From assembly GCF_000231055.2 (NCBI RefSeq), contig NZ_CM001466.1, forward strand, positions 2,012,165 through 2,076,164: a DNA stretch of 64,000 nt, given 5' to 3'. This DNA is from Saccharomonospora azurea NA-128 (GTDB lineage Bacteria; Actinomycetota; Actinomycetes; Mycobacteriales; Pseudonocardiaceae). Under the pieces are notes generated by a model. That model did not search any database, was not told the DNA's origin, and saw only the letters and a program-made list of their open reading frames with translations. A program made the translations under genes and the position numbers. Shown piece by piece: positions 20,190 to 29,704 of this stretch (position 1 is the stretch's first letter; the number at the start of each line of letters is the position of its first letter).

Positions 20190-21797
20190 TCAGCGGGTCG
20201 ACAGAGCTTCGTCCTGTCGGTCCTTCGAATCGCCGGGCAGGAACCGGGGGTCGTCCGGGTTCTCGGTGCGCAGCGCCTTGTACAGGCCCCACATGATCAG
20301 CACCATCACCACCGAGAACGGCAGTCCCATGACGATCGTCGCATTCTGCAACGTCGTCACCCCGCCAACGATGAGCATTCCCAGCGTCAGCAGGCCGATG
20401 ACGATCGACCAGAACACGCGCAGCCACGGCGCCGACTCGCTGGTGGGCTTCGGCAGCCTCGACGTGAGGTTGCTCAGCACGAGCGCCCCCGAGTCCGCCG
20501 AGGTCACGTAGAACAGCAGCCCCACCACCGTCGCGAGGCCCGCGCTGAACGTGATGCCCGGGTACTGCGCCAACAGCGAGTAGAAGCCCTGCTCGGGCGC
20601 GTTCGCCGCGTTCTGGCCGAACTCGGCGTTGCCGTCCCGCACCAGCTTCAACGCGCTGTTGCCGAACACCGACAGGAACGCGGCGGTGAACAGGAACGGG
20701 ATGATCAGCGTGGCCGCCACGAACTGCCGGATGGTGCGCCCGCGCGAGATCCTCGCCAGGAACAACCCCACGAACGGCGCCCACGCGATCCACCACGCCC
20801 AGAAGAACAGCGTCCACGCGTTGAGCCAGTCGGTGGGCCGGTCGTAGGCGAAAGTGTTCAGCGTCATCTCGGAGAAGCCGCTGAGGTAGTCGCCGATGTT
20901 GAGGACGAGCCCGTTCAGCAGGTACACCGGGTCGCCCACGAACAGGATGTACACCATCAGCACCAGCGCGAGCACGACGTTGATCTGCGAAAGCCGCTTG
21001 ATGCCCTTGTCGACGCCCGAGACCGCCGACACCGTCGCCATCAGCACGGCCAGCGCGATGAGCCCGATCTGGGCGGCCGTGCCCTGCGGGACGCCGAACA
21101 GGAAGTACAGCCCGAAGTTCAGCTGCACGACGCCAATGCCCAGCGACGTGGCGATGCCGAACACCGTGCCCAACGCGGCCGCGATGTCGACGGCGTGGCC
21201 CGCCCGGCCGTGGATCCGCTTGCCGATCAGCGGGTACAGGGCCGAGCGGATGGCCAGCGGCAGACCGCGACGGTAGGCGAAGTAGCCGAGGGTCATGCCC
21301 ATCAGCGCATACATCGCCCAGCCGGTGATGCCGTAGTGGAACAGCGCCCACACCACGGCGTCCTTCGCGGCTTGCAACGACTCCGGGGCACCCTCGGGCG
21401 GGTCGAGGTACTGCGTGACCGGTTCGGAGACCGAGAAGAACATCAGGTCGATCCCGATACCGGCGGCGAACAGCATCGCGCCCCACGTGAACAACTTGTA
21501 GTCCGGTGTGGACCCCGGTGGGCCGAGCGTGATGCGGCCGTACTTCGACACCGCCACGAAGATCACGAACACGAGGAACGCCGTGGCGAGGAGGATGTAG
21601 TACCAGCCGAGCCCCTCGGAGACCCACCCGACGACCACACCGATGGTGTCGCCCGCGTGCGAGGGGGCGATGATGCCCCAGATGGCGATCACCAGGATGA
21701 TCGCCGCGGAGCCGACGAGCACCACGTAGTTGATCGAGCTGCTGTCGTTCTCGGGGTCAGCCTGGAGATCGTTGCGTTGATCGCCGCTGTCGGACAT
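20190..21797 (-). CDS. betT: BCCT-family choline/betaine transporter
   Basis: The 535-residue membrane protein has the twelve-helix BCCT architecture. Helix 8 carries the family signature with aromatic box residues, LFFWAWWIAWAPFVGLFLARISRGRTIRQF; other marks are FHYGITGWAMYALMGMTLGY, MFFSVSEPVTQYLDPP and TSADSGALVLSNLTS. It probably imports choline with a sodium or proton gradient for the two enzymes encoded upstream. The ATG at 21797 has GAGGGG 8 bp before it; a GTG at 21806 overlapping the betA stop is an alternative. Confidence 0.92.
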   Translation of the reverse strand: MSDSGDQRNDLQADPENDSSSINYVVLVGSAAIILVIAIWGIIAPSHAGDTIGVVVGWVSEGLGWYYILLATAFLVFVIFVAVSKYGRITLGPPGSTPDYKLFTWGAMLFAAGIGIDLMFFSVSEPVTQYLDPPEGAPESLQAAKDAVVWALFHYGITGWAMYALMGMTLGYFAYRRGLPLAIRSALYPLIGKRIHGRAGHAVDIAAALGTVFGIATSLGIGVVQLNFGLYFLFGVPQGTAAQIGLIALAVLMATVSAVSGVDKGIKRLSQINVVLALVLMVYILFVGDPVYLLNGLVLNIGDYLSGFSEMTLNTFAYDRPTDWLNAWTLFFWAWWIAWAPFVGLFLARISRGRTIRQFVAATLIIPFLFTAAFLSVFGNSALKLVRDGNAEFGQNAANAPEQGFYSLLAQYPGITFSAGLATVVGLLFYVTSADSGALVLSNLTSRLPKPTSESAPWLRVFWSIVIGLLTLGMLIVGGVTTLQNATIVMGLPFSVVMVLIMWGLYKALRTENPDDPRFLPGDSKDRQDEALSTR

Positions 21798-21802
21798 GAC
21801 CG

Positions 21803-23464
21803 TCACCCCTCGTCACCGGCCCGGGTGTGCCGGTAGTACGGCACATCCGCCGGCGGCAGCGGGGTGTTGCCCCGGATCAGGTCGGCGGCCTTCTCGGCGA
21901 GCATCATCACGGGCGCGTAGATGTTGCCGTTGGTGAGGTAGGGCATGGCGGACGCATCGACGACGCGGAGGTTCTCCGTGCCGTGCACGCGCATGCTCGT
22001 CGGGTCGACGACGGAGCGTTCGTCGGTGCCCATGCGTGCCGAGCACGACGGGTGGTAGGCGGTCTCGGCGTCCCGGGCGACCCAGTCGAGGATCTCCTTC
22101 TCGGTTTGCACCGTCGGTCCGGGCGAGATCTCCCCGCCGTTGAACTCGTCGAGCGCGGGCTGCTTCAGGATCTCGCGCGCGACGTGGATGGCCTCGACCC
22201 ATTCCCTGCGGTCGTTCTCGGTGGAGAGGTAGTTGAACCGCAGCGCGGGCTTCGCCTTGGGATCGACCGACTTGATCTTCACGCTGCCGCGGACGTCCGA
22301 GTACATCGGTCCGATGTGGACCTGGTAGCCGTGGGGCGTGTCGATCTGCGTGCCGTCGTAGCGGACGGCGATCGGCAGGAAGTGGAACATCAGGTTGGGG
22401 TAGTCGACGACGTCGTTGCCCCGGACGAAGCCACCGGCCTCGAAGTGGTTGGTCGCCGCGGGCCCGGTCCGTCCGAGCAGCCACTGCAGACCGATCTTGG
22501 GCCGGTTGCGCAGCTTGAGCGCCGGGTTGAACGTCACCGGCTGCTTGGAGGCGTGCTGCACGTAGACCTCGAGGTGGTCCTGGAGGTTCTCGCCGACACC
22601 GGGCAGTTCCTGGACGGTCGGGATGCCCAGGGGGTCGAGGTGCCGCGGGTCGCCCACGCCCGAGAGCTGCAGGATCTGCGGCGTGTTGATCGCTCCACCG
22701 CAGAGGATGACCTCGCCGCCGTAGATGTTCTCCGGCTTGCGGCCGAGCCGGGTCGCCGACACGCCGATCGCCTTCTTGCCGTTGAACAGCACCTGGTTGA
22801 CGTGCGTCAGCGTCTGTACGGTCAGGTTGCGACGGTGCTTGACCGGGTGCAGGTACGCCCGCGAGGCCGACCAGCGACGGCCGTTCTTGATGTTGCGGTC
22901 GAACGCCGCGAAGCCCTCCTGGCGGTAGCCGTTGACGTCGTCGGTCAGCGGGTAGCCGGCCTGCTGCGCCGCTTCCAGGAATGCGCCGAACAGCGGGTTC
23001 TTGATGGGGCCGCGCTCCAGCCAGAGCGGACCGTCGTCGCCGCGCCAGTCGTCACCGCCCGCCTGGGTGTTCTCCATGCGCTTGAAGTACGGCAGGCAGT
23101 GGGCGTAGTCCCAGGTCTCCATGCCCGGGTCGGACGCCCACCGTTCGAGGTCCATCGGGTTGCCGCGCTGGAAGATCATGCCGTTGATCGAGCTCGACCC
23201 GCCGAGCAGCTTGCCGCGGCCGTGGTACACGCGACGACCGTTCATGTAGGGCTCGGGTTCGGACTCGTACCGCCAGTCGTACAGCGGGTTGCCGATGACC
23301 ATGGTGAGCGCCGCGGGCATGTGGATCAGGATGTCCCAGATCCAGTCGGAGCGGCCCGCCTCCAGCACGAGAACGCTGGTGGACGGGTCGGCGCTCAACC
23401 GGTTGGCCAGCACGCACCCGGCCGACCCACCACCCACGATGATGTAGTCGTACCTTCGTGCCAC
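21803..23464 (-). CDS. betA: choline dehydrogenase (GMC oxidoreductase)
   Basis: This 553-residue GMC flavoenzyme oxidises choline to betaine aldehyde. The FAD-binding [20 protein letters not shown] is at the N-terminus, GMC signature 1 is near [17 protein letters not shown], and signature 2 is [16 protein letters not shown]. The catalytic His is in the [11 protein letters not shown] segment and an Asn lies in [10 protein letters not shown]. The GTG at 23464 has AAGGAGG 8 bp upstream. It follows betB by 4 bp and precedes betT almost without a gap, so all three are one operon. Confidence 0.93.
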   Translation of the reverse strand: MARRYDYIIVGGGSAGCVLANRLSADPSTSVLVLEAGRSDWIWDILIHMPAALTMVIGNPLYDWRYESEPEPYMNGRRVYHGRGKLLGGSSSINGMIFQRGNPMDLERWASDPGMETWDYAHCLPYFKRMENTQAGGDDWRGDDGPLWLERGPIKNPLFGAFLEAAQQAGYPLTDDVNGYRQEGFAAFDRNIKNGRRWSASRAYLHPVKHRRNLTVQTLTHVNQVLFNGKKAIGVSATRLGRKPENIYGGEVILCGGAINTPQILQLSGVGDPRHLDPLGIPTVQELPGVGENLQDHLEVYVQHASKQPVTFNPALKLRNRPKIGLQWLLGRTGPAATNHFEAGGFVRGNDVVDYPNLMFHFLPIAVRYDGTQIDTPHGYQVHIGPMYSDVRGSVKIKSVDPKAKPALRFNYLSTENDRREWVEAIHVAREILKQPALDEFNGGEISPGPTVQTEKEILDWVARDAETAYHPSCSARMGTDERSVVDPTSMRVHGTENLRVVDASAMPYLTNGNIYAPVMMLAEKAADLIRGNTPLPPADVPYYRHTRAGDEG

Positions 23465-23468
23465 TGCT

Positions 23469-24956
23469 TCATCCCTCCTTGGGCGCGCCGGAGAACCAGC
23501 GCATCGGTGCCGGGTCGATGTTGTGGTAGATGTGCTTGGCCTCGCGGTACTCGTCGAGGCCGGTCGGGCCGAGCTCTCGCCCGACGCCGGACTTGCCGAA
23601 CCCGCCCCATTCGGCCTGAGGCAGGTACGGGTGGTAGTCGTTGATCCAGACGGTGCCGTGCCGCAGTGCGCCCGCGACCCGCTGTGCGACGGAGGCGTCG
23701 TTCGTCCACACGGCACCGGCGAGGCCGTACTCGGTGTCGTTGGCGAGGCGGATCGCCTCGGCCTCGTCGTGGAAGCGTTCGACGGTCACGACGGGACCGA
23801 ACACCTCTTCGCGCACCGCGGTCATGTCACGCGTGCAGTCGGCGAACACGGTGGGGCGCAGGAAGAAGCCGTTCGCGAGTTCTGGTTCGGACGGACGTCC
23901 GCCGCCGGCGACGAGCCGCGCGCCCTCGGCGATGGCCTGCTCGATGTGGCGTTCCACCTTGGCCCGGTGCTCGGCCGAGACGAGCGGTCCGCACTCGGTG
24001 GCGTCGTCGAGGCCGTTGCCGAGCCTGATCGCGTCGGCTCGACGACCGAGTTCGGCGACGAACTCGTCGTAGATTCTGTCCTGCACGATGAGGCGCGCAC
24101 CCGCCGAGCAGACCTGTCCCGAGTGGACGAACGCGGCGGCGAGCGCGTAGTCGACCGCGGTGTCGAAGTCCGCGTCGGCGAAGACGACGTTCGGGTTCTT
24201 CCCGCCGAGCTCCAGGGCGACCCGCTTCACGCCCTCGGCGGCCATCGCCATGATCTTCTTCCCGGTGGCCAGACCGCCGGTGAACGACACGAGGTCGACG
24301 GCGTCGTGGCGCACCATGGCGGCGCCCACGGTCGCACCGTCGCCGAGTACGAGGTTCACCACGCCCCGCGGGACGCCGGCTTCCTCCAGCAGCCCGACGA
24401 GCGTGATCGTCGTCAGGGGTGTCACCTCGCTGGGCTTGATCACCATCGTGTTGCCCGCCGCGAGCGCGGGTGCGATCTTCCAGCAGATCTGCAGCAGCGG
24501 GTAGTTCCAGGGCGCGATGAGCGCGCACACGCCGACGGGCTCGTAGACGATACGGCTGACCACGCCGGGGTCGCCGGTGTCGACGACCCGGCCCGCGTCG
24601 GCGTCGGCGAGGCCTGCGTAGTAGCGGAAGACGTTCGTGACGTCGTCCACGTCGATGCGGCCCTCGGCCAGCGTCTTGCCGGTGTCGATGCTCTCCTGCC
24701 GGGCGATGTGCTCGCGGTCACGCTGGAGGAGCTCCGCCACCCGCCGCAGGAGGTCGCCGCGCTCCCGGGCCGGAGTGGCGGGCCACGAGCCCTCGTCGAA
24801 CGCCCGTCGTGCGGCGTTGACGGCGGCGTCGACGTCCTCCGGGCCGGCCTCCGACACCGTGGTCACGGTGCTGCCGTCGTAGGGGTTGAGCACGGCGCGA
24901 CCGCCGCTCGACGTCGTCGCCTCGACCCAGGCGCCGTCGATGTAGAGGTCTCTCAT
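23469..24956 (-). CDS. betB: betaine-aldehyde dehydrogenase family protein
   Basis: A 495-residue aldehyde dehydrogenase making glycine betaine from betaine aldehyde. The NAD-binding region has [20 protein letters not shown] and [12 protein letters not shown], the catalytic Glu is in [14 protein letters not shown] (near 257) and the catalytic Cys in [12 protein letters not shown] (near 290). The C-terminal [13 protein letters not shown] is typical of the family. It is first in the bet operon, divergent from a TetR regulator, with paired palindromes between them. Glycine betaine serves as osmoprotectant. Confidence 0.92.
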   Translation of the reverse strand: MRDLYIDGAWVEATTSSGGRAVLNPYDGSTVTTVSEAGPEDVDAAVNAARRAFDEGSWPATPARERGDLLRRVAELLQRDREHIARQESIDTGKTLAEGRIDVDDVTNVFRYYAGLADADAGRVVDTGDPGVVSRIVYEPVGVCALIAPWNYPLLQICWKIAPALAAGNTMVIKPSEVTPLTTITLVGLLEEAGVPRGVVNLVLGDGATVGAAMVRHDAVDLVSFTGGLATGKKIMAMAAEGVKRVALELGGKNPNVVFADADFDTAVDYALAAAFVHSGQVCSAGARLIVQDRIYDEFVAELGRRADAIRLGNGLDDATECGPLVSAEHRAKVERHIEQAIAEGARLVAGGGRPSEPELANGFFLRPTVFADCTRDMTAVREEVFGPVVTVERFHDEAEAIRLANDTEYGLAGAVWTNDASVAQRVAGALRHGTVWINDYHPYLPQAEWGGFGKSGVGRELGPTGLDEYREAKHIYHNIDPAPMRWFSGAPKEG

Positions 24957-24985
24957 CAGGCGGGTTTCCCACTCTCCATAGGCAC

Positions 24986-24999
24986 GTGGTCCAGACCAC
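24986..24999. promoter_or_regulatory. 14-bp palindrome upstream of betB
   Basis: GTGGTCCAGACCAC is a perfect inverted repeat except for its 2-bp centre, 30 bp before the betB start codon and 9 bp from the first BetI-like site. It may be a second regulator's site or part of the promoter architecture. Confidence 0.4.
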
Positions 25000-25007
25000 T
25001 TGGATTT

Positions 25008-25044
25008 ATGTACAGCGGTACATGTTATATGTACTCGCGTACAT
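25008..25044. promoter_or_regulatory. tandem palindromic operator between betB and the BetI-like gene
   Basis: Two 16-bp palindromes with the same half-sites, ATGTACAGCGGTACAT at 25008-25023 and ATGTACTCGCGTACAT at 25029-25044, are centred exactly 21 bp apart, so a pair of dimers would bind one face of the helix. The site lies between the divergent regulator and bet operon and is AT-richer than its surroundings. Confidence 0.75.
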
Positions 25045-25122
25045 AGTGAAGGTCGAGCCGGTCACACACCGTCTGACGTGGTGTGTTGTCATAGCCGGGA
25101 CCTGTGTGGGAGGGGGCAGCGC

Positions 25123-25710
25123 ATGACCGCGCAACAACCTGTGGCGCGCAAGCGCACACGTGGTCCGAACGACCCGGACCGTCGCAACCGGATCGCGCGC
25201 GCGGCCATCGCCGTCATCGCCCGACGCGGTATCAACGCGCTCACTCACCGTGCCGTCGCGGCGGAGGCGGGCGTGCCGCTCGGCTCCACGACGTACCACT
25301 TCGCCACGCTCGACGACCTCATCGCGAGCGCCCTCGACGAAGCGGCGCGACGCAACGTCTCCGCACTCCGGGAATGGGACGCGACACTGCCCGCCGACGT
25401 GGACCTGGCGGCGGCACTGGCGAAGATGGTGCTGGACTCCGTGACCGAGGAGCGCGCCAACACGATCGCGGAGTACAACCTCTACGCGCTCGCGCTCCAA
25501 CGCCCCAGCCTGCGACGCGCCGCCGTCGCGTGGGACGACGCGCTCGCCGAGCTGTTCATCGCCCGCACCGACCCGCTGACCGGCAAGCTCCTGGCGACGC
25601 TCACCTGCGGACTGATGATGCAGGCCGTACTCGGCGCCACACCCCCACAGCTCGACGACGTGGAGGCGTTGTACCGGCGCGCACTGAGCATGGCCGGCTC
25701 AGAGAGCTGA
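25123..25710 (+). CDS. TetR-family regulator, BetI-like
   Basis: A 195-residue TetR repressor: DRRNRIARAAIAVIARRGIN, LTHRAVAAEAGVPLGSTTYHF is the helix-turn-helix, followed by an all-helical domain with AEYNLYALALQRPSLRR as seen in choline-sensing BetI and related YcdC-type regulators. The ATG at 25123 has GGGAGGGGG 6 bp upstream; longer starts run through the operator and are unlikely. It probably represses the divergent bet operon until choline accumulates, acting at the paired palindromes. Confidence 0.82.
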   Translation: MTAQQPVARKRTRGPNDPDRRNRIARAAIAVIARRGINALTHRAVAAEAGVPLGSTTYHFATLDDLIASALDEAARRNVSALREWDATLPADVDLAAALAKMVLDSVTEERANTIAEYNLYALALQRPSLRRAAVAWDDALAELFIARTDPLTGKLLATLTCGLMMQAVLGATPPQLDDVEALYRRALSMAGSES

Positions 25711-25714
25711 CATC

Positions 25715-25748
25715 GCACCCGGCCGACCGCGCGTGGTCGGCCGGGTGC
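25715..25748. terminator. bidirectional hairpin behind the BetI-like gene
   Basis: GCACCCGGCCGACC (25715-25728) and GGTCGGCCGGGTGC (25735-25748) form a perfect 14-bp stem with a 6-nt loop between two convergent genes. No U-tract follows on either strand. Confidence 0.65.
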
Positions 25749-25764
25749 GCAACGAGACGAGCCG

Positions 25765-26091
25765 TCAGCGGTCGACGGCCATCTCCCCGAGCTCGGACCA
25801 CCCGTCCTGGTCGACGGTGGTGTTCACGATGCGCGGGGTCTCGGCGAGGTACTGCGGCAACTTCTGCTGGGCGGCCTTGAAGTGGTCGGACTGCACGTGG
25901 GCCGCGCCCGCCTCGTCGTCCCGGAACGCCTCCACCAGCACGTACTCGTTCTCGTCGTCCAGGCTGCGCGACCAGTCGAACCACAGGCAGCCCGGCTCGG
26001 CGCGGGTCGCCTCGGTGAACTCGCGCGAAATCTCCGGCCACGCGTCGGCGTGCTCGGGAAGGATCCGAAACTTGGCGGTAATGAAAATCAT
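25765..26091 (-). CDS. antibiotic biosynthesis monooxygenase (ABM) domain protein
   Basis: This 108-residue protein starts MIFITAKFRILPEHADAWPE with AGGAG 4 bp before the ATG. The pattern GCLWFDWSRSLDDENEYVLVEAF and HVQSDHFKAAQQKLPQYLAE is that of the dimeric alpha+beta barrel ABM family, which includes quinol monooxygenases such as YgiN. The substrate cannot be told. It stands alone between the BetI-like regulator and a GNAT gene. Confidence 0.85.
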   Translation of the reverse strand: MIFITAKFRILPEHADAWPEISREFTEATRAEPGCLWFDWSRSLDDENEYVLVEAFRDDEAGAAHVQSDHFKAAQQKLPQYLAETPRIVNTTVDQDGWSELGEMAVDR

Positions 26092-26171
26092 GACGCTCCT
26101 GACGTCGGAGGGACTCACTCATCCGCGATGCTAGGAGCTCACCGCCCGGCCGGCACGGCCCAGGGCAGGGC

Positions 26172-26699
26172 TCAGGTGAGCTCCCCCTCAAGCAGCGTCA
26201 TGAGGATCATGTCGTGCCACCGCCCGGCGCCCCGGAACGCGTCCCGCTGGCGACCGTCCTCACGGAACCCGACCTTCCTGTAGAGGCGCACCGCGGCGTC
26301 GTTCTCCGGCACCACCCACAGCACGATGGAGTGCAGCCGCATGACGTCGAAGCCGTACCGGCACACCGTCCGCAGGGCGTCGGTGCCGTAGCCGCGACCC
26401 CAGTAGTCCTTCCTCCCGAGGTAGAGGGACACCTCCGCACACGCGGTCTCCGGCGTGGCACCGTCCAGGCGGACACCGCCGATGGGCGTGCCGTCGGCCA
26501 GCGTCTCAACCACGAACGACAGTTCCGAGTACGAGTTCCGCTTCCGCTCGGCGAACCGCGCGCGAGTCTGCGCCAGCGACAGGTGATAGTCGCCGGTCAT
26601 CCACCGAACCACGTCGGGATCCTTGTGCCAGCGCCAGAAGTGGTCCGCGTCGTCGGGTTCGAGGGGTCGGAGCTGGACGAGTTCACCGGTCGGGAGCAT
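26172..26699 (-). CDS. GNAT-family N-acetyltransferase
   Basis: A 175-residue RimJ/RimL-type acetyltransferase. The acetyl-CoA pyrophosphate-binding loop is GRKDYWGRGYGTDALRTVCR near 95-114, followed by LHSIVLWVVPENDAAVRLYRKVGF and a C-terminal strand. It acetylates an amine of a small molecule or protein N-terminus; the substrate is unknown. It ends 80 bp from the monooxygenase start and may share its transcript. Confidence 0.85.
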   Translation of the reverse strand: MLPTGELVQLRPLEPDDADHFWRWHKDPDVVRWMTGDYHLSLAQTRARFAERKRNSYSELSFVVETLADGTPIGGVRLDGATPETACAEVSLYLGRKDYWGRGYGTDALRTVCRYGFDVMRLHSIVLWVVPENDAAVRLYRKVGFREDGRQRDAFRGAGRWHDMILMTLLEGELT

Positions 26700-26747
26700 G
26701 GCGACAGTCTCCGCGAACCCGCCCGCGCGACTCCACTGCTTTTCCGG

Positions 26748-27965
26748 TCACGCCGCGCCCCCGGACACCTGCGGTAGCCCCCGCGACCCGAGCAACCAAG
26801 CCGCGGCGGCGACCAATCCCACCACACCGCAGAGCACGAACGGAGCGTCCAAACCCCACTGAGTGGCGAGCGCACCACCCGCCAACGCCCCGAGCGCGCC
26901 GCCGCCGTACACGACCGTGCGCCACGTGGCCGTGACGCGCCCGAGCAGGTCACCGGGAACGAGCCGCTGCCGCAGCGACACGGCCACGACGTTGAACAGC
27001 CCGAACGCGGCGCTGGTCGTCACCACGACCACGACCGCTCCCGGCACCGTCGGCAACACGAGCAGCACCACCGGCGTCGCCGCCGCCAGCAGCATGGCCA
27101 CCGCCAGCACCAGGCGATGTCGACGGCCGGCCACCGCCTTGTCGGCCAGGACGGCTCCCGCGAGTCCTCCCACGGCGCCGACGGCCAGCAACGCACCGAA
27201 CCCCACGGGTCCGAGCTCCAGGGTCTGCTCGGTGTAGAGGACGAACACCGCGAACCACGCGCTGTCCGCCACGGCGACACCGAGTCCGGCGACCACCAGC
27301 ATGCGCAGCGCGCGTTGCCGGACCAGCCACGACAGGGCCGCACGGACTCCGGCGCCGACCTCCGGCCGCGCCTCCGGTGACGATGGCGCCCGGAGGTTCA
27401 GCACCGTGGCCGGGATGCTCAGCACCGCCGCGACCGCCAGCACCGTCGCCGCGCTGTTCGCCACGAACGGCACGGCCGCACCGACCCCGAACAGCAGTCC
27501 CCCGAGCAGCGGGCCGACGAACTCGTTGCCCGCGACCTCACCGGCCACCAACCGGCCGTTCGCGCGTTCGAGCAACGCGGCGGGCACCAGGCGGGGAATC
27601 GCCGTCTGCGCGGCGGTGTCGCGCAGTGTCTCCGCCACCCCCAGCAGCAGCGCGGCCACCGCGACGATGGCGACACCCGCCGCGCCGACGGCGACCAGCA
27701 CCGCGAGCCCGACCAACACCGCGAGCCGCACCGCGTCGGCCGTGACCATCAGGCCCCGCGCACCCCGGCGGTCGGCCAGCGATCCCGCCGCGAGACCGGC
27801 GACCAACCACGGCACCGTGCTCGCGGCCGTCACCACCGACACCCACGCGGCACTGTCGGTGAGACTCGCCGCGAGCAACGGGAAGGCAGCCAACCGGATG
27901 CCGTCGCCGACGTTGACGAGCACGGCCGCGGTCCAGAACCGCCGGAAGTGACTCCCCAAGCTCAT
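26748..27965 (-). CDS. MFS exporter
   Basis: The 405-residue protein has about twelve membrane helices and the MFS signature loop AGSLADRRGARGLMVTADAVR between helices 2 and 3. The pattern of ETLRDTAAQTAIPRLVPAALLERANGRL resembles the EntS-like MFS_3 exporters. The ATG at 27965 (MSLGSHFRRFWTAAVLVNVG) is preferred over longer frames that would run into the repeat array. The exported compound is unknown. It is followed by the GNAT gene 48 bp away. Confidence 0.85.
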   Translation of the reverse strand: MSLGSHFRRFWTAAVLVNVGDGIRLAAFPLLAASLTDSAAWVSVVTAASTVPWLVAGLAAGSLADRRGARGLMVTADAVRLAVLVGLAVLVAVGAAGVAIVAVAALLLGVAETLRDTAAQTAIPRLVPAALLERANGRLVAGEVAGNEFVGPLLGGLLFGVGAAVPFVANSAATVLAVAAVLSIPATVLNLRAPSSPEARPEVGAGVRAALSWLVRQRALRMLVVAGLGVAVADSAWFAVFVLYTEQTLELGPVGFGALLAVGAVGGLAGAVLADKAVAGRRHRLVLAVAMLLAAATPVVLLVLPTVPGAVVVVVTTSAAFGLFNVVAVSLRQRLVPGDLLGRVTATWRTVVYGGGALGALAGGALATQWGLDAPFVLCGVVGLVAAAAWLLGSRGLPQVSGGAA

Positions 27966-28049
27966 AGGCGAAGAGTAGTGGTCCCGTCCGACGCGCACGG
28001 TCGTTTCACCCGTGGCGGACGGGATTTGTGTACCGGAACGGCACACACG

Positions 28050-28112
28050 CGTCCGCAGCCTGCGGACACGCGTCCCGGAAGTGCGGACACGCGTGCGCAG
28101 GCTGCGGACACG
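28050..28112. repeat. array 3 of 21-bp intergenic repeats (3 units)
   Basis: Three tandem units at 28050-28070, 28071-28091 and 28092-28112 all end GCGGACACG and all begin CGT, without spacing errors. The first contains the palindrome GTCCGCAG-C-CTGCGGAC. The array ends 15 bp before the stop codon of the secreted hydrolase gene and lies in front of the MFS gene start region. Confidence 0.88.
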
Positions 28113-28127
28113 GTGGGGTGGGTTACC

Positions 28128-29531
28128 TCAGCGCAGGTCGCAGGTGGTCACCAGGTCCTGCGGCGTGGCGTCGGCCGGGCGGGGAATCGTGGCCGACTCG
28201 GGCATCGGCGTGCGGTCGTGCAGGTACGCCTCCAGCGCCTCGAACGCCGTGCGGTGACAGGGCGTCAGCGCCCGCAGCTCGTCGGGGTGCAGGTCGACGA
28301 ACGAGTCGGTGTGCGTGCCGTCCTCGATGCGGTAGTAGCGGTGCAGGTGCTCACGCCCCTGCTCACGCACCATCTCGGCATAGACGTCGGAGTCCTCGCT
28401 GATCGGCAGCAGCACGTCGAGCGTGCCGTGCAGCGTCAGCAACGGCTTGCCGATCTCCCCGGTGAGCCCGATGCGCTCGACGGCCTCGTGCACCGATTCC
28501 GGCCGCTCCGAGTAGTCGTAGTCGGCGTCGCACTGCGGCGCCCCCGGCGCGCAGTAGGGGTGGCCGGCCCGAAGGTCACCGTCGAACTCCGGATCGATCT
28601 CCTCGCGGTAGATCCGCTGAGTCAGGTCCCAGTAGATCTCGTAGTGGGACTGCCACAGGAACTCCGAGCCCTCGGGGAAGCCGGCCTCCACCATCGCGGC
28701 ATGGGCTGCCTCGGCGTCCTCGCCGCCTTCGGCGTAACGCGGATAGGCCGTCAGCACCTCGGGAAGGTACTCGACCAGGTTCGGGCCGTCCTCCGACCAC
28801 AGCGTGCCCTCCCAGTCCACGCCGCCGTCGTAGAGCTCGGGGTGGTTCTCCAGCTGCCAGCGCACCAGATAGCCCGCATTGGACAGTCCCGTTGCGATGG
28901 TCGTGGTGGGACGCTGGCGGTAGTGCTGAGTGACGGTGGCCTTCGCCGCGCGGGCCAGCTGCGTGACCCGGTGGTTCCACTCGGCGATCGCGTCGCCGGG
29001 CCGCCTGCCGTCGGTGTAGAACTCGGCCCCGGTGTTGCCCTTGTCCGTGGCGGCGAAGGCGTATCCCTTCGCCAGGACGTAGTCCGAGATCGCCCGGTCG
29101 TTGGCGTACTGCTCGCGGTTCCCGGGAGTCCCCGAGATCACGAGACCGCCGTTCCAGTTCTCCGGCAGGCGGAGGACGAACTGCGAGTCGTGGTTCCAGC
29201 CGTGGTTCGTGTTCGTCGTCGACGTGTCGTGGAAGTACCCGTCGATCTGCATCCCGGGTACGGCGTCGGGTACGGGGAGCGCCTCCTGCGTCAGGCCCGC
29301 CCAGTCCGCCGGATCGGTGTGTCCCGTGCGAGCGAGGCCGGTGGTGGTGAGGTCGTCCAGACACGCCACCTGCTGGTGCTGCGCTCCCGGCACCCGTGGG
29401 GGACGGTCGGCGCACTCTCCCGCCGAGGGGGACGACGCGGGTTCGGCGACGGCCGCCGCACCGGCGACGCCTGGTACCGCGACGAACAACGTCGACAGCA
29501 CCGCGGTGGCGACCTTGTGTCTGCGCTTCAC
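28128..29531 (-). CDS. secreted alpha/beta hydrolase, tannase or 3HB-oligomer hydrolase-like
   Basis: A 467-residue secreted protein: MKRRHKVATAVLSTLFVAVP leads a signal peptide ending around Ala 26-30. The hydrolase domain shows RLPENWNGGLVISGTPGNRE, the nucleophile elbow ATGLSNAGYLVRW with Ser near 223, a probable acid LHGTLDVLLPI and a probable His in EDGTHTDSFVDLHP. It fits the tannase/feruloyl esterase or 3-hydroxybutyrate oligomer hydrolase group; I cannot separate them. It is divergent from a polyhydroxyalkanoate depolymerase-like gene, which favours a joint role in polyester breakdown outside the cell. Confidence 0.75.
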   Translation of the reverse strand: MKRRHKVATAVLSTLFVAVPGVAGAAAVAEPASSPSAGECADRPPRVPGAQHQQVACLDDLTTTGLARTGHTDPADWAGLTQEALPVPDAVPGMQIDGYFHDTSTTNTNHGWNHDSQFVLRLPENWNGGLVISGTPGNREQYANDRAISDYVLAKGYAFAATDKGNTGAEFYTDGRRPGDAIAEWNHRVTQLARAAKATVTQHYRQRPTTTIATGLSNAGYLVRWQLENHPELYDGGVDWEGTLWSEDGPNLVEYLPEVLTAYPRYAEGGEDAEAAHAAMVEAGFPEGSEFLWQSHYEIYWDLTQRIYREEIDPEFDGDLRAGHPYCAPGAPQCDADYDYSERPESVHEAVERIGLTGEIGKPLLTLHGTLDVLLPISEDSDVYAEMVREQGREHLHRYYRIEDGTHTDSFVDLHPDELRALTPCHRTAFEALEAYLHDRTPMPESATIPRPADATPQDLVTTCDLR

Positions 29532-29672
29532 GGGGACCTCCGGTTCCGCTGTCCGATTTCAGGCCACCGTAGGAGCAGTGATCATCGCGCGGAATGTGCG
29601 CACGGACCACAGTCGGACAACCGGATATGGCGGCCACCGATATGGCAAGAGGCCACTGTGCACCCCTACCGT

Positions 29673-29687
29673 GTTGTCGATCACAAC
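29673..29687. promoter_or_regulatory. inverted repeat between two divergent secreted hydrolase genes
   Basis: GTTGT at 29673 and ACAAC ending at 29687 are separated by 5 bp, 18 bp before the GTG start of the depolymerase-like gene. Upstream, the octamer GATATGGC occurs twice within 20 bp near 29623 and 29639. Either may be a regulator site. Confidence 0.35.
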
Positions 29688-29704
29688 GACGTGAGGAGAG
29701 TCCT

